NCBI GenBank assembly: GCA_021234155.1 | Contig: JAJEKV010000004.1 | Coordinates: forward strand, 24,025,122-24,089,121 | Direction: 5' to 3' | DNA: 64,000 nt | From: Isoetes taiwanensis | Taxonomy: Eukaryota; Streptophyta; Lycopodiopsida; Isoetales; Isoetaceae | In this document: positions 22,733 to 33,344 of the stretch, in pieces | Position numbering within the stretch: position 1 is the first letter of the stretch | Layout of the letters: the number at the start of each line of letters is the position of its first letter | Program-made: the position numbers and the translations under genes | The notes under the pieces: model-generated | Told to the model about the DNA's origin: nothing | The model's database searches: none | Seen by the model: only the letters and a program-made list of their open reading frames with translations

Positions 22733-23041
22733 TTACCTCCCAAACTTTATCAGAAAAATGGAATGTTTAGTTTTTACAACTTCTTGTTTATGCAAATCTA
22801 AATCTGACAAATCTAAATCTGACAAACCTTTGGATTGTTGTTGGATGCCTAGAGCAGGGCATGGATCCTCAGTTGTTGAAGTGGATGCTATCAAGTGCGC
22901 AATCAGAGACTCTTTATTCTGCCTCAGCTCTTCAACGTCTGCTAATGCAATCAAATAGTGAAGTAAAGTGCATGAATCAACGCCAGAGCTCTCCGAAAAC
23001 TGCTTCCAATCCTTCATTGATCGTCCTTTAGCTATCGCCAT
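22733..23041 (-). pseudogene. Truncated inverted copy of the 50110-50775 gene (5' part)
   Basis: The minus-strand frame starts at the same ATG context (MAIAKGRSMKDWKQF) and matches the first about 90 residues of the product at 50110-50775. It differs by one tandem 12-base duplication giving SDLDLSDLDL. Identity stops at about 22755, just after VVKTK, and the frame then runs into unrelated sequence and a stop. The upstream flank including the promoter repeats is also shared, to about 23383. Confidence 0.85.
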
Positions 23042-23383
23042 CTCTATCTCTTCTCAGCAAACGCAGGAACAACTAACGTAAGCCATCTACTTATTCATGA
23101 GGAATTAAATCTAACGGTTCTAGGGAATTCGATATTTCCCTGGGGTTAGATCTGCACCGTTCAGCCAGAAGCCCGCGTTATCCAATAATTTGGGCCAAAT
23201 CTACTTCTACTTATTCATGCGGATTAAACCTGCACAGTTTCTCGATTCAATCAGAAGCCCGCGTTATCCAAAAATTGTCTCGATTCAATCAGAAGCCCGC
23301 GTTATCCAAAAATTAGCAGGCAGAAAAAATCCAATTCGCAAGACATAAAGCGGGACGACTGCATTATACAGCATAAAATGATG
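22755..23383. repeat. Module A, copy 1 (inverted relative to 49750-50370)
   Basis: This is the reverse complement of 49750-50370 with few differences. It includes the 5' coding part, the leader and two to three copies of a gataacgcgggcttctg unit (here as its complement, about 23170-23310). The right edge falls at gactgcattatacagc, which in copy 2 is the terminal repeat of the small element at 49652-49777. Confidence 0.85.
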
Positions 23384-23396
23384 AATTATACAACGA

Positions 23397-24424
23397 GAAA
23401 GTGATGTACAATATTGTTACAGAAACCTAGCAAGTTGTAAACCATGGGTACTAGAAGGTCCACAAGTTTCAAATGCAAACAGTTTCTCAACCCCATAGTG
23501 TTTCAAATTTTTGGACCTTAAAATTAAAAGGCGGAACATATGCAAGGCATATGTACCGCTAGCATAAAATTTAAATCAATCCAATGGAATATTTTTCTGT
23601 TTCAAGAGATCCTTCCAATAATGTCGTCTAATTTCTCATATCGCAGCTTCAAAAGAGGACCATGAACCTTAAATTCCCAATAAGAACACAATGAGTAGTT
23701 AGCATTTCAAAGTCTAGGATGTTCCCTTGCATATAAGCTAAAGGGAATCATATCTTTGGCAACTGTCGATAAACAAAACTAACTAGATCATTTGGAACTC
23801 TAGGAAAATGAGCATGCAGCTCCTGTCTATACAGTCCACTATACTTATGCAAAAATTGTAGAGCTAACATTGTAAGAACCTTACACTACCTGGCTTGCAA
23901 CTTCAGCATAACAATTGTTCGTATAATAGATACGGGCAATGATACAACCTCTATGGCGGCTGCCATGATAGCGTCAATACCAGTTTTGAATCCTCCATCT
24001 ACTCGCAAAACAACAATTTCTCCTAGTCCTACAAAGAAGTACCTTAGAGGACAATAGAATTTAACTGAATCCTTGGCATAAATGAATCCTATAGTTTACC
24101 AAGGTAAATTATCATAGGCAATGATCAAAGCTTCTAACCTAACGAGTTTTTGAGAAGCCTAATTCCGAGGACCCCCAATGAAATTTGGCTCTGCCATTTT
24201 GGACTCTCTTGATGCAAAACTTACGATATCATCTGCTAGGCCTACCTCTGTCTCGTTCAAATTTGTGCTTTTTTTGTGAAAGAGGGCTTTCATATATAGA
24301 AATTTATCAAATTTGTGCCTTTTTGTGAACGAGGGGTTTCATATTAGAAATTTATACTCTCATTTGCACGTTTTATTTATTCAATTCGGCATTGCCTGAA
24401 CATCGAACTATTTTGCGCATCGTA
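23397..24424. repeat. Module B, copy 1 (direct relative to 46795-47818)
   Basis: This is a direct repeat of 46795-47818 with roughly 5 per cent divergence and small indels. It starts at gtgatgtacaatat and ends near gaactattttgcgcatcg. It contains the glutamate synthase pseudo-exon. A 24220-24350 segment holds two related copies of caaatttgtgc-tttttgtgaa followed by tttcatat-agaaattta. Confidence 0.85.
23890..24028 (-). pseudogene. Glutamate synthase (GOGAT) exon remnant, copy 1
   Basis: Between an acceptor-like tttgtag and a donor-like CAG-gtagtg, the minus strand reads VLRVDGGFKTGIDAIMAAA and, after a frame change, ARIYYTNNCYAEVASQ. These match the central FMN and iron-sulphur region of ferredoxin-dependent glutamate synthase (plastid nitrogen assimilation), where the family has a G-rich segment of about 17-20 residues between AAA and ARICHTNNCP. 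That segment is deleted here and the frame is lost. CHTNNC is changed to YYTNNC, removing one of the cluster-binding cysteines. Only this exon is seen. Confidence 0.75.
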
Positions 24425-24489
24425 TCGCAACCGCCACCATTACCTAAGCTACCCACTCACATTCAGCTCCAAGCTACAAGCTCCATAAC

Positions 24490-25362
24490 ATTTACGGAGA
24501 CCTCAACCTAGGTGCTTGTAGGCAGTTGGACACAGGTTCTAGACATCTTGGAATTCTTGATCAAGGAGTATGCACGAGATGCTAGTTGTTCCAGCCCAGC
24601 AGACATGCAACCCCTGCAGACAAAGGCTATGTATGGTATAGACTGAACCCCTGGAGGAGCCACAACCACATGTAGATTTGCATACACCAATGCAGGAGCT
24701 AGTTCAGGAGCAAGCACACGGGCCAACAGTTTCAGCTTCGGGTGACACACAAACTACAGCTTTGGGTGGCACACAGACTCCAGATGGGCCATCAGATAGC
24801 ACACGGGCCCTAGGCTCACTTCGGCCCTCGCAGCAGGCTCACCACCTAAATCTGCGTCTCGTGGGGATCTCCAAAATAGGTACAGATGCAGATTCAGCTG
24901 AGCATTGTTTCACGGACACCATGCATGTTTGCAACCCAGGATCTTTCACAGCACAACAGGTGGGCGCTCATCGGTCGGATCGGCCACGCCATCTTCTGGT
25001 GCATTTTTCGATGTCCCTGGACAGACTATATGTGTTACAACACGACAGTCGCCTCTAGGGCACTCACTTCTCAGTACAAGATGACCTCTCTCCAACTCAG
25101 CTCACTCGACGACGAGATGAACTCTGCAAGGTCCGCGAGGCCGGGCTCCAAAAGAAATGGGCAGTATACCGAGGCGGCTTGGCAATTGTTCTTCATCAGT
25201 GGCCTGTGAATCCTCGGTTGGGATATATTTAGTGTCTAGTGGCTCTGCCTTAGTTTTTGGTGTATGTCGTTTTGTATATGTTGTTTTCCTTGTGTTTCGG
25301 GATGGGGTTTACTACTTGACTTTCATTGGGCTTCGGCCCTTTTACTCCCGTGGACGTTAAAA
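24490..25362 (+). other. GC-richer block ending in a (TTTC)n tract, possible LINE 3' end
   Basis: This block is clearly more GC-rich than its surroundings. It has plus-strand frames of 126 (24678-25058) and 107 codons without a recognised domain; the first is Gln/Thr/Gly-rich with direct repeats (gctttgggtggcacacag-like). It runs directly into a tetranucleotide tract. A GC-rich body followed by a simple-repeat tail resembles the 3' end of some non-LTR retrotransposons, but no reverse transcriptase or target duplication was found. Confidence 0.3.
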
Positions 25363-25364
25363 AC

Positions 25365-25439
<75 letters not shown>
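25363..25439. repeat. (TTTC)n microsatellite
   Basis: About 18-19 uninterrupted ctttc-type tetranucleotide units. The long Lys-Glu frame on the complement is an artefact of this repeat. Confidence 0.97.
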
Positions 25440-26537
25440 ATCGACATTAGACGTCTTCCATGACATTTTAATATTGCTTATGAATGTCTTCTACATAGAG
25501 TATCTTTTCCACCAAATTGAACAAAAGAAATGTTTGCGGCGGCCAAGAGGTAATTTTGAGCACCATCTTTCTATCGACATTAGATACCTTCCATGGCATT
25601 TTAATATTGCTTATGAGTGTTACAAGAAATGGTTGCCTTCTTCCCATGTAGAATGGTTTCTTAAAAAGGTTATAAACAACATATTAATGCACATCAATGT
25701 GATTGTCATATAGCTAAATTGAATTGATACCAGCCTCTTCCAAGTTATGGAATCTAAGAGGCATCTTTACAACGCAAGAAATTTATAACATCTTTATTAT
25801 ATTCTATAGAAATGCCATTGTCTATCCCCATCTACGGACTTGTGTTGTCAATCTCGTTTGCAATTTGGGCAAGGGGAGGAAGTCCAAAAAGAAAATAAAA
25901 AATAGAACGACTTTACAAATGGAGGCACAACTGTAGGAGCATTAAACTTTCTTATGAGCATTATATCTCCAAGTTATTAAGAGAAGGCAATAATTAGGTG
26001 GTCTGCTAGTGAATCACATCATCATCTCATGTTGATTGCTATTTTGATCCATATATAGTTTGGGCAATGTAGATGCTCAACCCACAAGTAGTTAGAGATT
26101 TCATTAAGGCCAGTGGGATTCAAAAATTGTGTCAAATTGATTAAAATGAATTAATCTCTTGCACAATATTTTGTCTCGACTGGACCTGTTCATTTGTGGT
26201 AGGTCATCACCCCCACATTAATTTGGGCACAATTCAATGTCTAAACCAACTAGTTTTTCGTCCTTCCAAAAAAAAAATGCAGCATAATGTTGTAGTAGTG
26301 GTTATATGTTTAACCTATATGGTTTTATATGCACATTATATATCCAAAAGTTATTTGATGGTCATTTGCTACTACTAATCACATGCACACTAGAAGATGG
26401 CATTTACTCCAATAAGTCCCCAAATTGTTTATCTTGTTGAACTTTCTAGTTTCTTGAATTTTGCATTTCAGTGAGCGTATTGCTCAAGTTTAGCATCTAT
26501 CCCAGAGCTTTTTAGTAATTGTACATGTGGTATTCGA
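25440..26537. other. Gene-poor spacer with a local duplication
   Basis: The segment ctatcgacattaga-cttcc at 25438 is repeated at 25570 with following homology of about 50 bases. A phrase ggtaattttgagcaccatc (25549) recurs at 48414, outside module B. No gene recognised. Confidence 0.5.
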
Positions 26538-26562
26538 GAATTTTGTTTATCCTATCTTTGAT

Positions 26563-28866
26563 TTTTTTTTTTTTTTTATGAACGTGGACCTTTATTACTC
26601 AAAAGAATACAAAGAGTACATGGGGGACTCAAAACCCAGTGGAGAAGATGTCCACTACAGCAACACTACCCACCACATACATAACATAAAAAAGCAGAGA
26701 ACACAGATCACCATGAGCATAACTGTTTGCTATGAGTAGGTGTGAATCTGAAGATATTGCTCCCAAATAACACTTTTGATGTCATCCTTTAAGGAAGAAC
26801 ACTTGTACGCCTTCACAATGCGACTACGGGCATCGCTAAGCACTTGCGTATCTGAAAAGAGCTGTCCCTTGAAGATGAGGAGATTCCGTCTCTTCCAGAT
26901 GGACCAGATCATCCAAGCAGATGCTAAGTGGAAAGCCCTATTTGCCAACTTGTCCCAAGAACTAGGATAGACTGACAATAGGACCTGCTGACTATTCAAG
27001 TCACAATGGAAAAGACTCAAAAGCCACTGCCAAGCAGGTCGAACATGGTGACACAAGAAAAAGTAGTGCTCAATTGTCTCATCCCTCTGTGTGCAAAGAG
27101 GGCAGATCACAGAGACTTCTGGACGAAATCGATGAACAACAGTGTTTACCCGCACGCATCTATGAGTAATCTGCCACCATAAAATGGATAGCTTAGGATG
27201 AAGCAATTTATCCCATACCCATCGCCAGACTGCTTTACGATGAGGCTCATGGATAACTAAAGGCCATTTTGGCGATGGAGGCAACACCTCAGGATGAAGC
27301 AGGACCACATACATCGAGTGCACCGGGTGCTCCTTCTTAACACTGCCATGAACCACCCAGAGCTGGGGAGCCACGTCTTCTGGGTGTGGAGGAAGTGTAG
27401 CAGCTACTTTTTCTCAAATGGCCCGGTCCCAACGAAGGAGAAGGAACTTCAATTTGAACTCATTCCACGTCAACAATCTTGTCTCATTATACCATGCAGA
27501 TACCATGAGCACACCTGCTGCTTGCCACCGATGCTGCGTCAATGGGTGGACAGAAGAGACCAGGGGACAATCTGCCTGACCATCACCCAAAGGGATCCAC
27601 CAACAACTGGCTGTAGGATCTGTGTGGGCCATTGGATGGAACTGAAACAAAGTGCGCACAGTCTTCTAAGCAGCTAGCAACTCCTTGAGGAAAGGAGATG
27701 CATTAGGATATGGAGAAAGTGGATAGAATAATGCCCATGGGAGGAGAGGCTTAATGGATGGAGAGCCAAAGGAAATGCACCTCTGTAAAGACTGGTGAAT
27801 GAGACGCAGACCTGGAGAATTATCAGCATTATTGAGAATCTGCCATATGAACTTAGAGATCAGCACCTTGCTCTGGAGAAGAAAGTGAATCATCCACAGC
27901 CCCCCACAAAGTTTAGGCATAATGCACTTCGCCCAACTAACTTTAACATCAGCTCCTTCTTCAGTGCCACCCCAGATGAAGTTCCTGACAGTACGAACAA
28001 TGAGCTGCATCTTTGTCTGCGGTGCCAGCAAGATGGATGCCATGTAGACATGTGTACCACTCAGAACTGACTTTGCCACAGTTACACGACCAGCCATGGA
28101 TAACTTAGCCGTGGACCACCAGAACAAATGCCTTTCCAACCCCTTAATAATGACATCCCACGCATCTCCAGATGAGAGGTGTATACCAACTGGAATGCCT
28201 AGAAGCTTAGTTGCCTTCCCATGAGGGAAGAACCTTCCATGGAAATGCAACCACAGAAGACGGCACTGGAGAGTCTAGGGCCCACAGGGCAGTACACTTT
28301 TGCCACCCCACAAAGATACCAGAAGCCAAAGAGAAACTGTCCAACAAGGAAATGGCATTCTGCAAATTCTGCTCATCAGCCATTAAGAACAAGAAAGTGT
28401 CATCTGCATACTGATTACAGATCTCTTGTGAACCATTATTCATGGGAAGACCATGCAGGATGCCTTCCTACACTGCAACCTGCACTGCAAGAGAGAATAC
28501 ATGAGAAAGAATCCCCGCCACAATTGTAAAAAGCAGCGGTGCCAAAGGACAGCCCTGGCGAATGCCACGTCCCACTTGAAAAAATGTTGATGGTTCTCCT
28601 TGAAAAAGAACTGAAGAACGAGCAGAATAATGAAGTTTTATAACATCTATTGCGAACTGGGCACCAAAACCAAGACGTAAAAGGCACTGCTCCAGGAAAC
28701 TCCAGTCAACACTGTCATATGCTTTTGCAAAATCCAGCTTCAAGTATACAATGGGGTAACCATGCATTCTTCTAGCCCAATAGAGACCCTCATATGCGGC
28801 TGCCACATTATTCAAGATACACCGGCGAGGCAAGAAACCTGATTGCGTGGAAGAGATGGACACGTG
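26563..28866 (-). mobile_element. 5'-truncated LINE retrotransposon, unit 1
   Basis: Read on the minus strand, the element ends in a poly-A tail (T run at 26563-26577). It is flanked by a 13-bp target duplication, tcctatctttgat, at 26550-26562 and 28867-28879. Endonuclease and the N-terminal part of reverse transcriptase are missing at the 5' side, as expected of truncated target-primed insertions. It lies within the 10-kb duplicated unit and was inserted before that duplication. Confidence 0.92.
26730..28866 (-). pseudogene. LINE reverse transcriptase remnant, unit 1
   Basis: Frames on the minus strand give, in order: a reverse transcriptase palm with LDFAKAYDSVDW and IRQGCPLAPLLF (28884-28468); the catalytic YADDTFLFL (28443-28207); thumb and connection with GIPVGIHLSSGDAW and FIWGG (28250-27666); and the zinc-binding zf-RVT domain with WWQITHRCVRVN, CPLCTQRDETIEHYFFLC (27374-26730). 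This is the plant L1-type ORF2 order. At least three frame changes break it. The zf-RVT part is a 214-codon open frame, longer than in unit 2. Confidence 0.9.
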
Positions 28867-29092
28867 TCCTATCTTTGATGACACGTGGTGTATCCTGAAA
28901 ATATCCTGAGATTGTTTGTCATGATAATTCTAGAATGGGGCTCGCATGAAAACACCAAAAACCTCCCGATAGATAGGCTTCTCATTCATCTCAGCAGATT
29001 TTCTACAATGGTGGATACTAATAAAGGGAATGTCCAATTATATAATTTGGACCCCATAAAATACAATGCTAATAGATGTTTGGCTTGTGTAC

Positions 29093-29173
29093 TGCCGAAA
29101 GCTTATCACCGGGATTAAAAAACCCCGCCCTTTCGGGTTTTCGAGGAAAAACCCTAGTGATAAGCCTTCGGCA
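29093..29173. repeat. 81-bp inverted repeat (foldback)
   Basis: Arm tgccgaaagcttatcac (29093-29109) pairs with gtgataagccttcggca (29157-29173), 16 of 17 bases, and an inner aaaaccc/gggtttt pair extends the stem. It is also present, more damaged, at about 39209-39288. It may be a MITE relic. Confidence 0.75.
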
Positions 29174-29290
29174 AGGGGCTTGGACAAACGTAAGGCTGAG
29201 AATTCGCTCCCAAAACCCACGAATGGAGAGTCGAAGCTGCTGCCTCTCGCCAATCTGTACCTGCACATCACCAACACTAGAAAAAATGTG

Positions 29291-29395
29291 ACAAAACAAA
29301 CCTCCCAAAGTGGAGGGCTGGTCGCAGCGTGCCCATAGCGACAATAAAACAAAACCTCTTCAAATAGAGGGGCTGGTCGCGGTGCCCGGGCGACA
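29291..29395. repeat. Two tandem units of about 52 bp, each with internal hairpins
   Basis: Each unit runs acaa-aaaacaaa-cctc..., followed by gaggggctggtc and a gtgcc-centred palindrome ending gcgac. Paired changes preserve the first stem: cctcc/ggagg in unit one and cctctt/tagagg in unit two. It is also found at about 39403-39506. Confidence 0.7.
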
Positions 29396-30771
29396 AATAC
29401 GTTAAACAAAGAAGGGGAGGGTGGGTTCAAAGAAAAGAGAATAAGATACTGCTGAGAGAGAATAGGAAGCGCCGATGAGACGTTGATGAAGAACCTCGTC
29501 TAATATAGCGATCTCCCAACCAGAGAAGGCATGTGCCGCATGTATGCATGCATGCTCGCCCCATTCTAGAATTTCGATCCGATGGCTTGGATCGATGGGA
29601 TTATTCATACATTATGATGTTTGATAGGAGTTAGAAACATAAGAATTTTTGGAAAGGCATTCAATTAACCTAAATGGTTAAATCTCTAAGGTGCTCTAAG
29701 ATGAGAGGAAATTTCCAAGGCATAATATTTGGTAAGTTATGCACTTAAAAGGGAAACGTCACAAATGTCCAAATCCAATGGTGCCATATTAAAATTATAT
29801 TCAAAGGAACTCCTAAATATTTGGCGAGCTGACTGCTTTCCAATGGATTAAATACATGGTCAAACTGAGAGTAATTTATTCAGTAGGAGTAGTGTCGAAT
29901 TACCTTTTAAGGGGAGTTCGTCTATAATCGCGGATTGAATTTGATGCAATGATTTGAAGTTGGAGCTATGCCCAAAAAGAACTCGGAGAGGCTATGCCCC
30001 ATAAAGAATCATAACAGTAATAATAAAGAAAAGAGTAAAACAAAACGAAACCCAGGAAGCATCTAAAAGTGACCCAACCAGGGATTTTGAGGCCACTAGC
30101 TAAGGATGAGTATTGTACCTTCCCGATACACTGCTCATTTTTTTTGAAGCCTCGCCTCTCAAACCTTCCATAGCTCCTCACGTCGTTGGGTTAACTGAAC
30201 TAGGGAGAGGTCCTCTTGTACTAAGACATTAGTGCTTTGACATGTTTCCCATGCTATAGTACATGCAGCCTATCCTATGACGGTGAAAAATGCACTAGGA
30301 AATATCGTTTTCGATCTGGTCTTTGAGCACCCACTCGGGTAAAAGCATGATGTAATGGATCACTTGGCATGCCCCCCTTGTCCCCCTTTTTTGTGGTGCG
30401 AGGCTGGCACCAAATTATTGCGTGAGCCATAATGATGTCAAAATTATTATAGTAAATGCCAAGAATAGTTAGTAACTGCCAATTTTAGATTCGGTGATCC
30501 AATTCAAATTCCTAACAAAGTGAGGGGAATGTATTTAGTTCAATTCTAGCGGTTTATCAAGCAATATCGAGTTCTTTTGTGTCTAAAGATATTTGATGAT
30601 GTTAAAAAATCAATCTGGTAAGTTTTCTCAGGAAATAAGTAAGAGTGTTGTTTATTTTGCAAGTTTTTCATGTTTTGATTTCTGCGAACTGCAGCTGCAG
30701 GATATATTTGTTTGAATCACACGCGTGTTTTCAGAGTTAGCTATGGACTTTACTTGATAAAGCAAACTTTG

Positions 30772-30880
30772 AATTCTTTGATGCTCCCTAGCCAATCAAA
30801 CCAACCCTAAAGAACCACACATTATAAAAATGCGTGGTTTCCTGGGGTTGGTTTGACTGGCTAGGGAGCATCAAAGAATT
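30772..30880. repeat. 109-bp near-perfect hairpin (miRNA-like foldback or MITE)
   Basis: Arms 30772-30807 and 30845-30880 pair at 35 of 36 bases; the arm begins aattctttgatgctcccta. The 37-base loop itself pairs (aaccacacatt with aatgcgtggtt, 10 of 11). The whole sequence is one long stem. Unit 2 has a related hairpin at 40891-40990 in which nine bases of the left arm are deleted. It could be a tiny MITE or a precursor of small RNAs; nothing in the sequence decides between them. Confidence 0.9.
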
Positions 30881-31989
30881 TCCATTTATCTCAATTCCTC
30901 TTTGGTTCTTTCATATGCATGGGCTGTTGAAACATTGCAATTTCTTATGTGAAGCCAAAGTGATATCATAGCCAGCTAAATAATTACCAGTTAGAGTCTA
31001 GTATCAATAATCTTTCTTTCTTTCTTTTTGGGTAATGGGAGGTAATGTATCTTTGTAATGATGTTTTAGGATAATATATTAATATTATGGGATAAAGTTT
31101 GATATGATGATATGGAGTACGAAATGATTTATTAGATTTTGTTGGCCGCAAAATTCCTAGGAAATAAGCTCATGCATGCATTTCCATCCATTTTTTGTTT
31201 TCTGTCCGAGTTATAAAATGAAGCACTTCATTTGTTCAGATTTTCCATGAAGAACTCGAAATCCCTTCTAAGAGACCTCATGTTGAATTCCCTCCGATTG
31301 AGTTCTTTTAAAAACCCTCTGATTCCAACTCAGAGAACGATGATGAGGAAGAAGATGCAGAATCAAAGCTGGAAGATCAACAAGGCACCTGACTTTTTCG
31401 TTAGGGTTGGCTCGACCCCGAAAGTGGGGGGAGGGAGGAGGAGGAGTCGTTGTTGCAACGGCTTACAAAGGGCGCCTCAGGTTTGCATGTTTAGTTTCCT
31501 TTCCGTTTCTAATTTACTTTTCTTAATTGTTCTAACTTTTTTTAATTGTTTTTTATCAATGTTGCAGCTTATGGACAAGAGAAGTGAAGCAGTTTTCGGG
31601 CCGCCCCTCTACTTTTTTCCTGTTAAGATATGCCTTTGAGTTTTTTTATAAAAGGATTTTTTTTTTTTTTTTGAAAAGCTTTTGGGCATGTTTTCAAGCC
31701 TTTGGGCTCTTTTGATTTGAACTAATTTCAAGCCTATGGGCTCCTCTATGATGAAAGACCTTCGAGCATGATGAATTTAAAGCTCTCTAGGTAGTAATGA
31801 AATATGTAAAAGTTTTAGACTTCAAACATTGTTTCAAAGTAAAGATGCGTAAATTATAACTGTTCATGCAATTTACAGGATTTAGGATTCCCCTCGTCTT
31901 GCCATTTTGTAACTCACTGGATTTAGGGTTCACTGGAAAAGTAGGAAGGGGTAGGGTAGGCCACATGCCCACTCATGAGTCTCTAAATT

Positions 31990-32170
31990 TGGACACATCA
32001 CAATTTTTGCATCCACCACATTACACGTCACACCCTTCATATGCCAACACATCACATCCATCATATCACACTTTATATGACAACACATCACATCATAGGA
32101 CACAACTGCATACATCATATGACAATAAATATCATATATCATATGACAATACATCATGTCACCTATCAAC
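31990..32170. repeat. catatgacaacacatc minisatellite
   Basis: Degenerate 18-22 base units containing catatgacaa or acatcatatg recur at least five times. A related run is at 34420-34555, and copies in unit 2 lie at about 42080-42260 and 44500-44640. Confidence 0.75.
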
Positions 32171-32465
32171 CCATAATGATTAAGAGGACAAAATTAATAA
32201 CTGGCAGATCACCACTAGTTAATTCAAATTTGTGTAGAAATGATCCAAAGGGTTTAGTGTTCTCCACACAGTTCTATGTCATCAGAGTTCCATTAAAACA
32301 AAGGAAACATGGTATGGGCAAGGGAAATACCTTCAGATTAGATCCTGCTGATGAGGCGAAGATAACTTATCAGATGTTTTGTCGATAAAGAATGACAATT
32401 GTAATTCCATTTTTTCTTAAGTATACCAATTTTTTCTAAGTATATTTCTCCAACTTTATTCTAAA

Positions 32466-32612
32466 TGCGGTGCCAACATTGTGCATGTGATGGCAATATG
32501 GTGCATCTTGTGATACAAACTATGTTGGATCTTAATTGCATGTGGTGCCAACATAGTGCATATGATGCCAATATGATGCATGCGATGGCAACATGGTGCA
32601 ATCAAGCGATTC
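32466..32612. repeat. ggtgccaacat/gatggcaatatggtgca minisatellite
   Basis: Units of the form gtgcatgtgatggcaatatg recur five or more times. Frames across it read as repeated Cys/His/Asn words, which is a composition effect. The copy in unit 2 is at 42559-42705. Confidence 0.75.
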
Positions 32613-32939
32613 TAAGTGTAATCCCAATTCGAACCAACAAAGTCTGTAATGTCTTCAACTACAAGATTCAAACTTCCAAAACCTCCAGATCACTTGAGGT
32701 GATCAGTCTATGTGGTTTAATTCCAAAAAATATTTCAATTCACAATACCTTTTCCATTTCTAGAAAAAGCGCCATGAGATAAATCAATACCATGGGATTT
32801 GAAGTTTTGGTGGTATTTTTTATGCAAATAGAAAGTAGATAGTTGGCAGAGGATGAATGTCCAATCATTGCTCAAGTTAAAGGTATAATCTATGAGGTAT
32901 TCGAGTTTGAATCACGAGTCAAAAATAGGTCAATAGAAG

Positions 32940-33300
32940 TCAACTCGTGAGATGCATGATTGTTGATTTACTATCTTGATCTTTATCATGAGTTCATTAT
33001 GATCTATTTTGTCGTTCTTTCCCTTTCTTTTGCAATTCCTTTGCTTTTTACCCTCTTGTTGCTGCGCACTTCTTTCAAGGACAATGCCAAATTCTTCGAA
33101 GTTGAAATCAAAAAATTTGCCCTCCTTCACAATGTTTGTGCTTTGTCGAAAGTCGGTCAGTCTGATCTTCTATCATTACTCCAAGATATTCATAAGAAAC
33201 CTTTCACCTCAACTCATTTGGAAAAATCTTTAATTTTTGCCTCACCAAAGCATCCATGGGTCCTTCTTCTGATCTAGTTGTTATTTGGATAACTCCTCAA
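32940..33300 (+). other. Unidentified open frame, unit 1
   Basis: Frames of about 105 codons (32960-33277) with a hydrophobic N-terminal segment and a Lys-rich middle are present in both units. They disagree at the end because of a one-base indel. No family recognised. Confidence 0.2.
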
Positions 33301-33344
33301 AGAATCTAAGTATCCTTGGTCTCCTTCCTAAGTTCAATCACTCG

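Larger units (their letters stand above)
28880..30771. other. Non-coding stretch with foldback and structured repeats
   Basis: No gene recognised. It contains the hairpin at 29093-29173, the tandem structured repeat at 29291-29395, and a palindromic gcatgcatgc stretch near 29540 next to atccgatggcttggatcgat. Frames of up to 130 codons on both strands at 29038-29430 overlap these repeats and are probably chance. Confidence 0.5.
30890..33340. repeat. Nested older tandem duplication, segment 1
   Basis: The segments tgttgaaacattgcaat, tgatat-atagccagctaaataattacc, ggtaatgtatctttgtaatg, and a block encoding an acidic stretch (Asp/Glu run near 31340) all recur about 2456 bases later at 33345-34640. 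Divergence is near 10 per cent, so this duplication is older than the 10-kb one. Confidence 0.85.

Noticed and set aside
25250-25447. Lys-Glu-Arg repeat ORF on the minus strand and Phe-Leu-Ser repeat ORF on the plus strand
   Set aside because: Both are translations of the (TTTC)n microsatellite.
27294-28529. Plus-strand ORFs antisense to the LINE
   Set aside because: The reverse transcriptase and zf-RVT motifs are on the minus strand; the plus frames are shadows.
29038-29430. Overlapping ORFs of 77-130 codons on both strands
   Set aside because: They overlap hairpins and tandem repeats, shift between the two duplicate units and match no family.
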